Positions 12,257-22,107 of a stretch of 64,000 nt of DNA are shown here, one piece after another. The stretch's first letter is position 1. Every line of letters starts with the position of its first letter. Made by a program: the position numbers and the translations under genes. Origin of the DNA: Kitagawia praeruptora. Its lineage: Eukaryota > Streptophyta > Magnoliopsida > Apiales > Apiaceae. The notes below the pieces were generated by a model. That model did no database searches. It saw nothing but the letters and a program-made list of their open reading frames with translations, and was not told where the DNA came from. The stretch is from positions 11,341,001 through 11,405,000 of the forward strand of contig CM075351.1 of the NCBI GenBank assembly GCA_037693485.1, written 5' to 3'.

Positions 12257-15000
12257 ATCAGAATGAAGGTAAGGGAGAGAAAGTGGTAGATCAGAATCAG
12301 AATGAAGTAAACCTGGTAGAGAAGGAGAAAAAAGGTGGAGCTACAAGTGAGGGGGAGCCTACAAGTGAGGGGGAGCAAGTTTTGGAAGAAAAAGATGGAG
12401 ATGAAAGTGAAGGGGAGCAAGAGAAAGAAGAAAGAAACTTTGGTGAAGAACTGAAGGTAGCAGGAGATGGTGAATTGTTTGAAGCAGAAATAGATGGTGA
12501 GGCAGTACTGTTATCCAAGGAAGTGTTGGAGCAATTAAAGGGGACTCAAAAGTCTAGAAGAATAGTATTGCCTCCGCTGAAAATCAATGAGCCAAATCCT
12601 GAGGAAGTCGAAGCTCCATTCCAGAAGTTGCAGAAGGAATGGAGAGAAAAAGAAATTCAAAATGCTCTGGGTAAAGGCAAAGGCAAAATGCCTGAGTATA
12701 TGGACATATCTGCTGGCATATCTACTGGAACTACTTGGTCAGATGGAAGTGAATATGCCCTTGAAGATGCAGAATTGATGATGGTTGATCACATGGAGAG
12801 TACTTTGAACAACAAAGACGAAGAATTTAGCAAGTTGGTGGATGAATCAATTAGTGAAGCAGGGGGAGCTTTTACAAAATTGGCATCAACACTAAAGATC
12901 AAGGTAATAAGTATCTCTGTGAGAATCAACTTGGAAAGAAGATGGGTTGTTCAGGTTTATTTGGAAAATCGTTTGACCATATTCATCACAATGCAACTTT
13001 TACAAAGTTTGCATGCTAGAGTACTCCAAGTCCTTGGAACCCTGGTAGTCAGAAATTCAACAACCTTCAATGATAGTCTGATCGCACAAATTAAAAGGAT
13101 GGTTGAAGACAAACTCCCTGAGGTGATTCAAAATCCTTATGGTGTGTGTTTCAGAAGGATCATAAAGATAGGAGCTAGAAGGTTGGATTTCTTACCACTG
13201 GATAGAATCTCAGGACTAAGCACTGAAACAATCATGACAGTGCTAAAGAAACTTCTTAAATCCAGTATCACAAGTGAAAAGGTTAAAGCTGTCAAAGATA
13301 TTCATAGGCTGTTAGCAAAAAGAGATGAGGAAATTAGCTCAATCATAAAGAAGCTAATCTCTGATGCTAATGCCAAGGTGGGAGGAAGCTGCAACTATGA
13401 TGATACTCTGGATGATGATGAGGATGAAATTGGAGGAAGTGGTGAACCTGGAAGATTCAAGAGTTCTAGAAAAGAAGCATCTGAGAATGTTACTACACAA
13501 ACTCAGATGGATGCTACCCAAGAAGAGCAAGAAACTCCCAGCACTGAAAAGAAAGATGATGTCAATGAAAAAGGGGAGTTAGAAATTTGTGAAGCCTTGG
13601 AGGCAAGTATCTTGAGATTAGTAGTTGAATGCTTTAATGTTGAAAAAGATATTGTCGACAAGGATACTGTCAAATTGGCTGAAGACACCCAAGTTAAAGA
13701 TGCTGTCAAAAGCCAAACAGTCGAAGCTGTCAAAGTTGATGTCATGAAAGATGTTGTCAAGGTACGAAAGCTTGTTAAGAATTTCACATCTAACAGAAGA
13801 AAGACAAGAGCCCAAGCCTATCGTGCCACCAAGATAAAAGGGAAGACAGTTGCAGCAGCAAAGAAAAAGAAACATGGAGCAGTTTTAACAGAGAAGCCCA
13901 TTGATAAGAGAAAAGTAAATAGTTTTGAACTATTGAAAAAGTCGATTGATGGGAGCATATCATCTGTCTCGGTGGAACTGGACCCAGTCAACAAAAAGGT
14001 ACGCAAGTATGATCTTAAGGACTGTGGAACTACATGTATAACTGTAGAACCAGACTTCACTATGGAGATAGTCTCAAATGTGGTAGACATGCATGATCTC
14101 TTATGCAATAAGGTAAAGGTAAGGAGAAGAATTGATTTCTTCGTTTTGGAAAGGATGATCACTCTCATGGAAACAAACCAAGATGTTTCCAGCAGCATCT
14201 TAGAGCAAGTCAAAGAATACTATGCTCAAATATATGTTGAATTCTATGAGAAGTATGGTGATTGGAGAGCACATGATGATGCAGACCTTGAAGTCAGTTC
14301 CGATGGGGAACCAATGCCTGATGTGGATCTTGTAGCAGCACATCGACCTTTTACAAAGGCTGGCATGGCTGAATATGAAGCAGAACAAGCTTATCAGGCT
14401 GCTAAAGCTAAATCATCCCAATCTACCAAACCTACCAAACCTGCCACATCTACCAAACAAAGTGCTGAAGACTTAGAAGCTAAACTGAAGGAAGGCTACA
14501 AGAAACTCAACAAGCTATTCAGTGAGGAAGCAAGTTATCAGCCCTGTATACTGGATAATCCTCTGAGAATCAAGGATGACAAGCAAGAAATCTATGTTGA
14601 TAGTTTTCACAAGCTGAGGACCAGTATACTGAAGGATCTCTACTGGAAAGTTGTTGGATCTATTCATAAGCTCGAAATGCTAGTTGTTTGGGAACTAGAG
14701 AAGATATTTGATCAAAGGAGAGATGAAGATCCAAAGCTAGACAGTAAAAGGAGAGAATCCTTAAATGCTTTTCCTGGAAGGAGGTTCAAATTCATCCAAG
14801 GAATTCTGAAGTTCAGAACATACACGTATGATTTTGAAACTTGGTTTGATGTGAAAGATGCTGAAGTATTTACTTCCAAAGTGATACAAAGGTACATTGA
14901 AGACATTAAAGATGATGCCAGATCACCAGAAGAAAAAGCTTTAGTTGAAGACCTCAGGAAAGCAAGAAATGAAGCTCTCAGAAGAGAGGGAAAAATCTGA
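12250..15000 (+). CDS. Extra ORF 2 of the copia element, 916 codons, intact
   Basis: An uninterrupted frame runs from ATG 12250 to TGA 15000 and overlaps the end of ORF 1 by seven bases in another frame. It starts with a very acidic Glu/Gly repeat (SEGEPTSEGEQ-like), contains mixed helical segments and acidic stretches (TLDDDEDE), and a basic patch (NRRKTRAQA). It ends in a Lys/Glu-rich helical region. It is the only long ORF of the element without a stop, although gag and pol are broken. I recognise no family. It may be part of one split 3' gene with ORF 1, or a separate protein needed in trans. Confidence 0.6.
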   Translation: MVDQNEGKGEKVVDQNQNEVNLVEKEKKGGATSEGEPTSEGEQVLEEKDGDESEGEQEKEERNFGEELKVAGDGELFEAEIDGEAVLLSKEVLEQLKGTQKSRRIVLPPLKINEPNPEEVEAPFQKLQKEWREKEIQNALGKGKGKMPEYMDISAGISTGTTWSDGSEYALEDAELMMVDHMESTLNNKDEEFSKLVDESISEAGGAFTKLASTLKIKVISISVRINLERRWVVQVYLENRLTIFITMQLLQSLHARVLQVLGTLVVRNSTTFNDSLIAQIKRMVEDKLPEVIQNPYGVCFRRIIKIGARRLDFLPLDRISGLSTETIMTVLKKLLKSSITSEKVKAVKDIHRLLAKRDEEISSIIKKLISDANAKVGGSCNYDDTLDDDEDEIGGSGEPGRFKSSRKEASENVTTQTQMDATQEEQETPSTEKKDDVNEKGELEICEALEASILRLVVECFNVEKDIVDKDTVKLAEDTQVKDAVKSQTVEAVKVDVMKDVVKVRKLVKNFTSNRRKTRAQAYRATKIKGKTVAAAKKKKHGAVLTEKPIDKRKVNSFELLKKSIDGSISSVSVELDPVNKKVRKYDLKDCGTTCITVEPDFTMEIVSNVVDMHDLLCNKVKVRRRIDFFVLERMITLMETNQDVSSSILEQVKEYYAQIYVEFYEKYGDWRAHDDADLEVSSDGEPMPDVDLVAAHRPFTKAGMAEYEAEQAYQAAKAKSSQSTKPTKPATSTKQSAEDLEAKLKEGYKKLNKLFSEEASYQPCILDNPLRIKDDKQEIYVDSFHKLRTSILKDLYWKVVGSIHKLEMLVVWELEKIFDQRRDEDPKLDSKRRESLNAFPGRRFKFIQGILKFRTYTYDFETWFDVKDAEVFTSKVIQRYIEDIKDDARSPEEKALVEDLRKARNEALRREGKI

Positions 15001-15221
15001 ACAATTGGAGACTACCAAAATCAAGCTAAGTTAAACTCTAATTTGTTCATTCTATAGGAGCAATTGATTTGCAGTAAATTCATAAGCTTCATGTTCCAGA
15101 TTTTTCTTTAACATTTATCAGTTATAGTATTCCAGCTATTCTGATCTATGTTAGTTAAGTTGTCAGCACGTTTTGATTGTAAATTTGTTGTTATTGTTCA
15201 TAAAAACAAATTGGGGGAGAT
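15001..15221 (+). other. 3' leader and polypurine tract of the copia element
   Basis: Non-coding after the last ORF. TTGGGGGAGA at 15211-15220 sits against the 3' LTR and is the polypurine tract that primes plus-strand synthesis. Confidence 0.85.
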
Positions 15222-16279
15222 TGTTGGGATTTATGGGTGATAGCATAGAGACAACTTAACTATATTTCCCTGTACTTAGTTTTTACTAAGTTGAACATAC
15301 TGTCACAGCCAGAGTATGTCTTCATATTCGAATAATTGTTGTCATGTAATAATTGTGTGATTTGGGAGAAGTTCATGCATTTGTTCAAGCCCCAAGGAAT
15401 ACATCCAGAAGACAGCAAGAATAAAGGTTACTGTCATGTTCCTGACAGTAATGTTTCAAGAAGACAAATGTTGCAAAGTCACGACAAAGCTACATTTGAC
15501 AGCAACATTGGCCGAAGCAAGAGAAAGTGACATTCTCACACTTGACAGCAAGTCTGGAGTTCCGACAACAACATTGGCGGGAGCTCGTACTGTCAACCAA
15601 TGAATATTCCTTTGACAACAGACTCTACGGTTAAGGTTACTGTCACCTTGAGTTATTTGAATTGGGTATTTTCTCAGTCAAAGCCCGTGACAGGTTACAT
15701 GTTCAAGAAACAGATTTGCTGCAACACACTATCGTTTGTAGCAGACCTACAAGACTACGACAGAAGCTTAAGAGATTCACAAGACAAGGCTGGTCAATTC
15801 GAGGAGCATGTGATATCCACATCTACTAGAATTGTATTAGCTAGAAATAGAAAGAATCTAGGTTGCCTTACTTATAAGGTTTAACCTGTCTGTATAGCAA
15901 TTAGGGAAAGTCACATGGGTGTGCAAATTGTAATGAGCTGCCACTTGAAAACGATAGCAGCTCAATACCCCATGCGATAGGGACAACAGAGTATCTTAGT
16001 CTACTTAGATACATCTTAGATTATTTTCTATTCATGTACGCACACGAAGCAATCTGTATCTCTTGAGATATCGAAGCTGGAGAAACTCTCTCCAGGTTGT
16101 AGCAACACTTCACACAAAATAAATAAAACATTTATTTTGTGAGAAATCTTGTTTCACTTATTGCTTGCATACATCTGCTGATAATCTATAATCTTTATAT
16201 TCGTTATTGATTTAAAGATTCGATTTTTTCAGTATTGCATTCAACCCCCCCCCCCTTCTGCAATACTCCGGGACCAACA
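15222..16279 (+). repeat. 3' LTR of the Sirevirus-type element
   Basis: It has the same TGTTGG...CCAACA ends as the 5' LTR and is followed by the GATTT target duplication. Relative to the 5' copy it lacks one 4-bp repeat near the start and has a slightly longer C-run near the end. Confidence 0.95.
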
Positions 16280-16284
16280 GATTT

Positions 16285-16875
16285 CATATGCATATACGGG
16301 TCAATAAGGTTTTCATATTTTTTATCGCTTGAAATATTTAGAAAAATATAAAATTGAATTAAAAAATTATTCAAAATTATAATATAAAAAATATTACAAT
16401 TTTTCAATTTTTTTATTGAACTTCTTTATAGTGTAATAAATATTAGACTAAACTAAACATTTAAGTTTAAAAGTTTATAAATGTATATGTTTAGAAAAAA
16501 TGATTGACACAACTTGGTCAATATTAAGAAAGTTTGTAATATATCTCAAAATATAGTCTCTTACATATACGATCAATTTTTTTAGAACAAAATCAATTAG
16601 TGTACATACACCTCTATTATAAACTGACAGTTGGTTCAAATTGATTTCGATTGAAAATTATATTAATAATGTGATTAATATCGAATGAATATTTATACAT
16701 ATTATAAAATATTTGTTTCAAAAAATCTACTATCTATTATCTACTATCTACTATATATATATAATAGGGCAACATGTTACATTTTATTCATGTGTAATTT
16801 ACAATTATGCCCTCAACTTATTATAATATTACAATTACTAAAATGTCTTCATGTTGATGGAAATTGAAGGCATGA
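16285..16875. other. AT-rich DNA, no gene
   Basis: I see no gene. A TC-rich then TA-rich stretch at about 16728-16765 (TCTACTATATATATATAATA) resembles a Helitron 5' start, but no matching tail was found downstream. Confidence 0.3.
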
Positions 16876-17225
16876 CATCTAAATCATAATTTTAATAAGT
16901 TTATTTCACCACTACAACCACTGTACCAAATGCCTATTTGGTTAAATATTAGAATCCATTAGTTTTATCTAGCGGTGCTTTTTAAGAAAAATCAAAAAAA
17001 AATATTATTGTTTCGCTCAGGTACCCCCATATTATTCACATATGTGTCAATTAAATTTTATATCATAACTTTAATAAATTTAGTTCACCACTACAACCGC
17101 TATACCAAATGCCTATCTCGATAAATATTATAATACATTAATTTTATGCACCAATGCTATTTTAAAAAAATCAAGAAAAAAATAATTGTTTCGCTCAGGT
17201 GCCCCATATTATTCACATATCATGT
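16876..17225 (+). repeat. Two-copy tandem repeat, period about 179 bp
   Basis: The block with ACCACTACAACC, CCAAATGCCTAT and TTGTTTCGCTCAGGT occurs twice, starting near 16876 and 17055. The copies have diverged. They contain no ORF. Confidence 0.6.
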
Positions 17226-18060
17226 GCCAAATAAATTTTATATAATTTTATATATCTCTATACACATACAAGAATCATATATTATTCTATTAATAAAACT
17301 TATATCATTTTATTTAATGTAAAAGTTAAATATTGAATGTAAATAATTTATAGAATATTTAGAGGGTCGTTTATTAGGGGGAAAAAATCTCATTAAAAAA
17401 TATTTAAGATAATTGATCGTAATCTTTTTTTATTCTAAGTTATAATAAAAACAATTGCTAATACAATATAAGAATTATAATAATAATAATAAGAAGAATT
17501 CAATTTTATTATGCTTTTTTAAAAATAACATATAATCGCAGGAAAGATTGTTCTAGAGTAGTGTATAGAAACATGTTCGAGTTGTTCTCCTTGAAAATTC
17601 TTTTGAAGAATTGATCGTATTATTTTTTATTCTAATTTATGATTTAAAAAGTGTATTATAATTATAATAGGATTCAATTTTATTATTTTCTTTAAAAAAT
17701 AACATAGAATTATAAGGGAAATATGATTCTAGGGGTGAAACTATTTTTTTATTTAAAATTGTAATAAAAGAATTATAATTATAATAGGATTTCTATTTTA
17801 TTAAAAAAACAACATAAAATTATAGTAGAAATAGGATTATAGCACCGTTAAAAGGATGTTTCGCTTATTAATAAAGGTTATTATAGATGATTCATATTGG
17901 TTTTGTATGTGTATTCCGAAAAAATCGTTCTAAATTAATTGCTAACCTATTTCACTTTAAATTTTTCAACCATCGTTGCCATAATTAATTTGACCTTTAA
18001 ATGTTTCAATATTAATATTATATATACAAAAACTCCCATCCGTACTTTGTTTATGTTTAA
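17226..18060. repeat. AT-rich DNA with degenerate direct repeats
   Basis: Between about 17430 and 17850 three diverged copies of an AT-rich unit occur (AATTATAATAATAGGATT...AACATA...ATTATAG...GGATT). No gene is apparent. Confidence 0.4.
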
Positions 18061-18426
18061 TTATTTTTTTTTTGATAAAAACGTACTTGTATTAATATTT
18101 TTCAGAATCAAGCATACAGATGATAAAATCCGGAACAGAAACATTCCACTTCGTAAGACCGTAAGACCTGACATAGAATATGTCGCCCTCGCTAAGCTAT
18201 GAACTACAATATTCGCAGACCTATGTGTGTAACACACTAACACTTCATCAAAGTGTTTATCCATGTTCGTACAATTCTCCAAGATCACCATACTCACACA
18301 ATCGGTGAGACAAACAAACTCACACATACAAACGGTGAGACAATAACAAAACTCACACAAACGGTGACACAAAATAAAATTACAAACTAGAACCTTAGCA
18401 ATCCTTAGATTTGGGATCAAACCCAC
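18061..18426 (-). pseudogene. 5'-truncated LINE fragment (RNase H tail)
   Basis: On the minus strand the conceptual peptide contains HRSANIVVHSLARATYSMSG, the signature near the C-terminus of the RNase H domain of plant L1-type LINEs. About 100 bases further is an A-run (T-run on plus at 18064-18072), the expected poly(A) end. No RT or endonuclease is present, so only the 3' few hundred bases were inserted or kept. A three-copy direct repeat (CACACAAACGGTGAGAC-like, about 18290-18370) precedes the recognisable part. Confidence 0.65.
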
Positions 18427-19517
18427 CAGAACAAGATAACTCGGACCACTTATGAGAACAAGATCACCTGTAAAAACGAGAAATTCGGAATTCCACGGAC
18501 TTCTAATAAATTGAAGGCCAAATCGGAAAAGGCTTTGAATCCTTAGATCCGAAAATACAATGATTTATTGAAAAAAGGAAAAAACAAAGAAAATAAAAGA
18601 TTTTGGGGCATTTCACCGATGGAAATCTGGTGAAAGCCCCTGCCGCTATTAGCGAAAGACGAGGAGTAGAGGCAAAGAGTTTTTTACAATGATAGGCTTT
18701 GTTTTGCTGTAGTAATTCCCCACATCATTTACATCAAAAATGCTTTGTAAGTATATATATAAATATATTCAATTAAAATAATAAATTTTAAATTTGCTAA
18801 AACATCATCCAAACGCGTTTTTTAGAAAATTTCACATGCCCAATTCCTTGGCCCAAAAGGGAGATAGCGAACTTCAGCTATTTGATAAACACATAATTAA
18901 ATTGCATTTTGTTATGATAGAAAGGGCAATTTTTCTAAATTATGATATTGGACATTTTAATTTTAAATTATGATTAAAAAGACCATTTCTCTATATTTTA
19001 AAATAAATGATTTTTTCAATATTTGGTATTTAAACATATTGTCAACTCATTACACTTAACTACTTTAGTATGAATTTTTCTGCGATGTTTGTAATTTAAT
19101 AATTATACATTACTATTATTTTAAGGTCAGGTTCAATAAAAATCACCTTAAGATTATATATTATATTATACTTATTTTTTTAGAAGACATTGTGCTTTTT
19201 CTTTTCAAACCCTTTAAAATAAATATTTTATGCATAATTACTTTTCACACATTTTATAAGAATTAAAAATAAATTGTATGTTACAAATAAAATTTTTTTA
19301 AAAAAATATAATTTGTTACTACAAACGTAAATCATGTCCTGTAATTCACAAAAAGAGTATTGCATTTTACGGTTGTGCCCAACATGTGACATACTAACGT
19401 ATCATACTAACGAAACATTTGTTGGTGTTCGTGTTGGTCACCAACACCAACAAATGCTTCCTCGTCTAGATGTAACTGAGTGTTGCTCAGATACAAAGCT
19501 TGTAAATTTAAACTGAA
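18427..19517. other. Intergenic DNA, no gene recognised
   Basis: 18430-18720 is less AT-rich and may belong to an old element. 18730-19330 is very AT-rich. A short ORF at 19334-19516 has no recognisable content. Confidence 0.35.
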
Positions 19518-19520
19518 TTA

Positions 19521-19911
19521 GAGCAAGTCCAATAGATCCTTTAGAGCAAGTCCAATAGATCCCTTATATGGGCTCCTAACTCAAATTATAAGGGATTGTG
19601 TCAAAAATAGTGCTCCAACAGGCTCTTAACTTTTCCCTAAAAAATTAAGAGCAACATGTCACCCCTTATCTTTAAGGCTCCCTTATATTACATTTATCAA
19701 TAAAATATTAGTTTCCCTCTCTTTTCCAATTGTTTCCCTCCCTTTCAAATACATGGTGGAGTTTAAATTTAGTATTTAATAATTATAAGGATCTATTATA
19801 ATGAAGATTGTTGGAGTAAATATACAATACAATATCCTAACTTCTTAGGAGTTGAATATTTTATGGAGTAATATTTATAAGGGATATGCTAGGAGACTAT
19901 TGGACTTGCTC
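19521..19911. mobile_element. Tourist-like (PIF/Harbinger) MITE
   Basis: Inverted ends GAGCAAGTCCAATAG...CTATTGGACTTGCTC are flanked by a TTA target duplication (19518-19520, 19912-19914). The left end carries a 24-bp tandem duplication of the terminal sequence, so GAGCAAGTCC occurs twice there. Length is 391 bp, with no coding capacity. Confidence 0.85.
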
Positions 19912-19914
19912 TTA

Positions 19915-20770
19915 GGACACACATTACTGGTTAGTCATCATCTCCGGCCCCATCGAACCCTTCTGCATCTCCACCTCCCCAATCTTGACTATCCCATTAT
20001 CAGTCATCGACATTAACATCAATGGCCATATCGACACCAATATCATTCCCAGGTAGAGATGCACAAAAGGCCCATCGGACCGGGCTTTGAAAAGCCCGAG
20101 CTTTTTGGTCAAAGCCCGGCCCGGGCTTTGACTTTGACCGGGCTGGGCCGGGCCGGGCTTCTGTGAAAAATGTGAGCCCGTTTAGGCCCTCGAAGATTTT
20201 ATGTTACATAAGAATGTTCTTTATGTAATAATGGTAGACATGTGTTAAACAATCTATTTTGCCGATACAAATATTACATTTATCGATTTACTTTTTGATT
20301 TGATGATATATTAATTGATTACACGTGTACTTAACTTGTTTTCGTTCATGTATCGTAATATATGCATATAAATAATCTTATTATTAATAATGAATATGTA
20401 AATATATATGTACTTAAATTATTTTTATATTTGTAGGAAGTGTAAATACATGAATATTTATGTAAGTATACTAGAATAATCGAATTTTACTCGGGCTTTT
20501 TCGGGCCGAACCGGGCTTTTAATCGGGCCAGACCGAAGACCGGGCTTTTTAAAAGACCGGGCTAAGACCGGGCTTTTGCCGGGCCGGGCCGGGCCGGGCT
20601 TTGCCCAAAAATATAGGGACCGTTTAAGGCCCTCGGGCCGGGCTTTGCTGGATCGGGCCGGGCCAGATTTTCGGGCTCGGGCTTTTTGTGCATCTCTATT
20701 CCCAGGGCCTTCTTGTATTTCTGGTACAGCCTTCTTAATCTCCATGGATGCAATGTTCGAGTCACTGAAA
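19915..20770 (-). pseudogene. Unidentified gene fragment interrupted by a hAT element
   Basis: Removing the hAT element and one target copy joins 20707-20770 to 19925-20045 on the minus strand. The joined sequence reads an exon-like stretch (EIKKAVPEIQEGPG then NDIGVDMAIDVNVDD) ending in a stop. Another frame gives an Asp/Gly-rich tail (DWGGGDAEGFDGAGDDD). GC content and codon-like structure differ from the surroundings. I cannot name the parent gene. Confidence 0.35.
20054..20698. mobile_element. Non-autonomous hAT element with CGGGC arrays
   Basis: The 645-bp element has inverted ends TAGAGATGCACAAAA...TTTTTGTGCATCTCTA and a perfect 8-bp target duplication TTCCCAGG (20046-20053, 20699-20706). 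Subterminal regions are arrays of CCCGGGCTTT/AAAGCCCGG motifs around an AT-rich centre (about 20190-20480). No transposase is encoded. Confidence 0.93.
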
Positions 20771-21159
20771 AAATAAGCCTAGAGCTTCGAAACCTGGACA
20801 GAGGAATAAATAAACAATTTTCTTACTTACATAAGGAGCATCGGTAGCAGCAACAAGAATCTTAAGATCTATATATCTTGGCCCAGGTGCAAATTAAGCC
20901 ACATAAAACTTTAAAGTTTGGAAATATCATTCTCTGTTTTAGCTTTGTAATTGACCAACCAAGAAGAAGGAACTAATCATTGTTCGTTTAAGCTTTTAAA
21001 ATGCAGCAGAAAAACTTGAGTTAACCCTTAACAGTAAGTGTTGAATCTGGTGGTTTAAGTGATGATTTTACAATTTTCTTTTTGAATGTTGAGAAAGGAG
21101 ATGCAAATGTTAAAGCAACGTTACTGTAGAAAAATTTGACCACCTTACAAAGACACACA
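20771..21159. other. Intergenic DNA, no gene recognised
   Basis: I see no ORF or repeat of note. It ends at the A that precedes the Helitron start. Confidence 0.4.
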
Positions 21160-22045
21160 TCTCTATCTCTATCTATCTATATTATAAAAGCTGTTGTGTT
21201 TTTTGATGCTATTTTACCATATTACCATCTTCCTTTTTCCGTATTCACAATAAATTGCCATTTGACTATACTGACTTATACTTCCTTTTCATCACAGCCA
21301 TTCATTTCATTGTATTATACGCGTACGTTGTTGCTGCTGTAAAGCTTATAGAGAAAGCTTTGCTTTTCCCCATTACATACTATCCGGTTCCAATTCAAAC
21401 TAAAATTTAAATCATATGCTTTCCATTATCTTTTTATGCACTGGATCTGAATTTCAAATTCTTGATATTAGTTGTTTCTATTTGTTCTACTCTACACAAT
21501 TAGCTCTTCTTCCCTTTGTATTTCTTTTCTTCAATCTCCTTTTTATTATTTACACCTTTCATTTATCTTTCTCTTTGATTTTTTGCAGGTTCAATTTTTG
21601 TAATTGCACCAAAAGAGATGAAAATTACCCATATTAGAGTTTCAACAGGCTACGACAAAATTTAGGCAAGAATGAGAAAAGAGCAATCTTTTCCTTATGA
21701 GTGCTATGTATATGTATAATTGATGATTGCAGTTTCATGAGAGATTGGATGTAAATTCGATTCAGGTGTTTTTCTTTCTTTTTCTTACAATTTGCTATTT
21801 ATTGTCACATCATTTCAATGAATATATCAATATTGCGATGATTTTGATTTATGCAACCCAATTGTTTGATTGAAGACTTGAAAGAATTTTTCACTGTACT
21901 TTTATGTTTAAAAATGACAAAGTAAGGTATGGATTAAATCTTTTAAAATCATTATAACTAAGCTTGAATTTTAAGTGTGCTCTTGAGATGAATAGTAATC
22001 AAATTTTGTGTTCTTGAATTATTATTATGTTTTTGTATGGTTTAG

Positions 22046-22107
22046 AATTTTTATGAAGATGTTTTGGAGGAGTTGGATAGGTATGGAGAGATTGAAAGCT
22101 TGAATGA
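22046..22107 (+). pseudogene. U2AF35-like exon fragment inside the Helitron
   Basis: After an acceptor-like TTTAG the plus strand reads FYEDVLEELDRYGEIESLN. This matches the start of the RNA-recognition motif of the small U2AF subunit (FYEDxFEELxKYGEIESLN), a splice-site recognition factor. Beyond about 22107 the match is lost. Only about 20 codons are present, so this is a captured scrap, not a gene. Confidence 0.6.

Larger units (their letters stand above)
860..16279 (+). mobile_element. Complete Sirevirus-type Ty1/copia LTR retrotransposon
   Basis: This 15,420-bp element is bounded by a perfect 5-bp target duplication GATTT (855-859 and 16280-16284). Parts in order: 5' LTR 860-1918; tRNA-iMet primer site from 1921; gag 1962-5262, split by a hAT element; protease-integrase-RT-RNase H to 8519; extra ORFs 8927-15000; polypurine tract; 3' LTR 15222-16279. 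The pol order (integrase before RT) makes it copia. The long 3' coding region and the gag with two zinc knuckles fit Sirevirus (SIRE/Maximus). Gag and pol carry several stops and frameshifts, so this copy is not autonomous. By eye the LTRs differ at roughly 25-30 sites plus small indels (2-3%), a fairly recent insertion. Confidence 0.95.

Noticed and set aside
12232..14388. Several minus-strand ORFs of 60-130 codons opposite the long copia ORF
   Set aside because: They are shadows of the plus-strand acidic ORF and have Phe/Leu/Ser-rich compositions typical of antisense frames.
16728..16765. Possible Helitron 5' start (TCTACTATATATATATAATA)
   Set aside because: No hairpin-CTAG tail was found in a plausible distance, and TC/TA-rich microsatellites can look the same.
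20458..20776. Overlapping ORFs on both strands rich in Arg, Pro, Gly and Ala
   Set aside because: They are read through the CCGGGCTTT arrays of the hAT element; low-complexity repeats keep several frames open by chance.
21136..21637. Plus-strand ORFs of 68 and 73 codons near the Helitron start
   Set aside because: Hydrophobic Phe/Leu/Ile-rich translations of T-rich non-coding DNA, with no family features.
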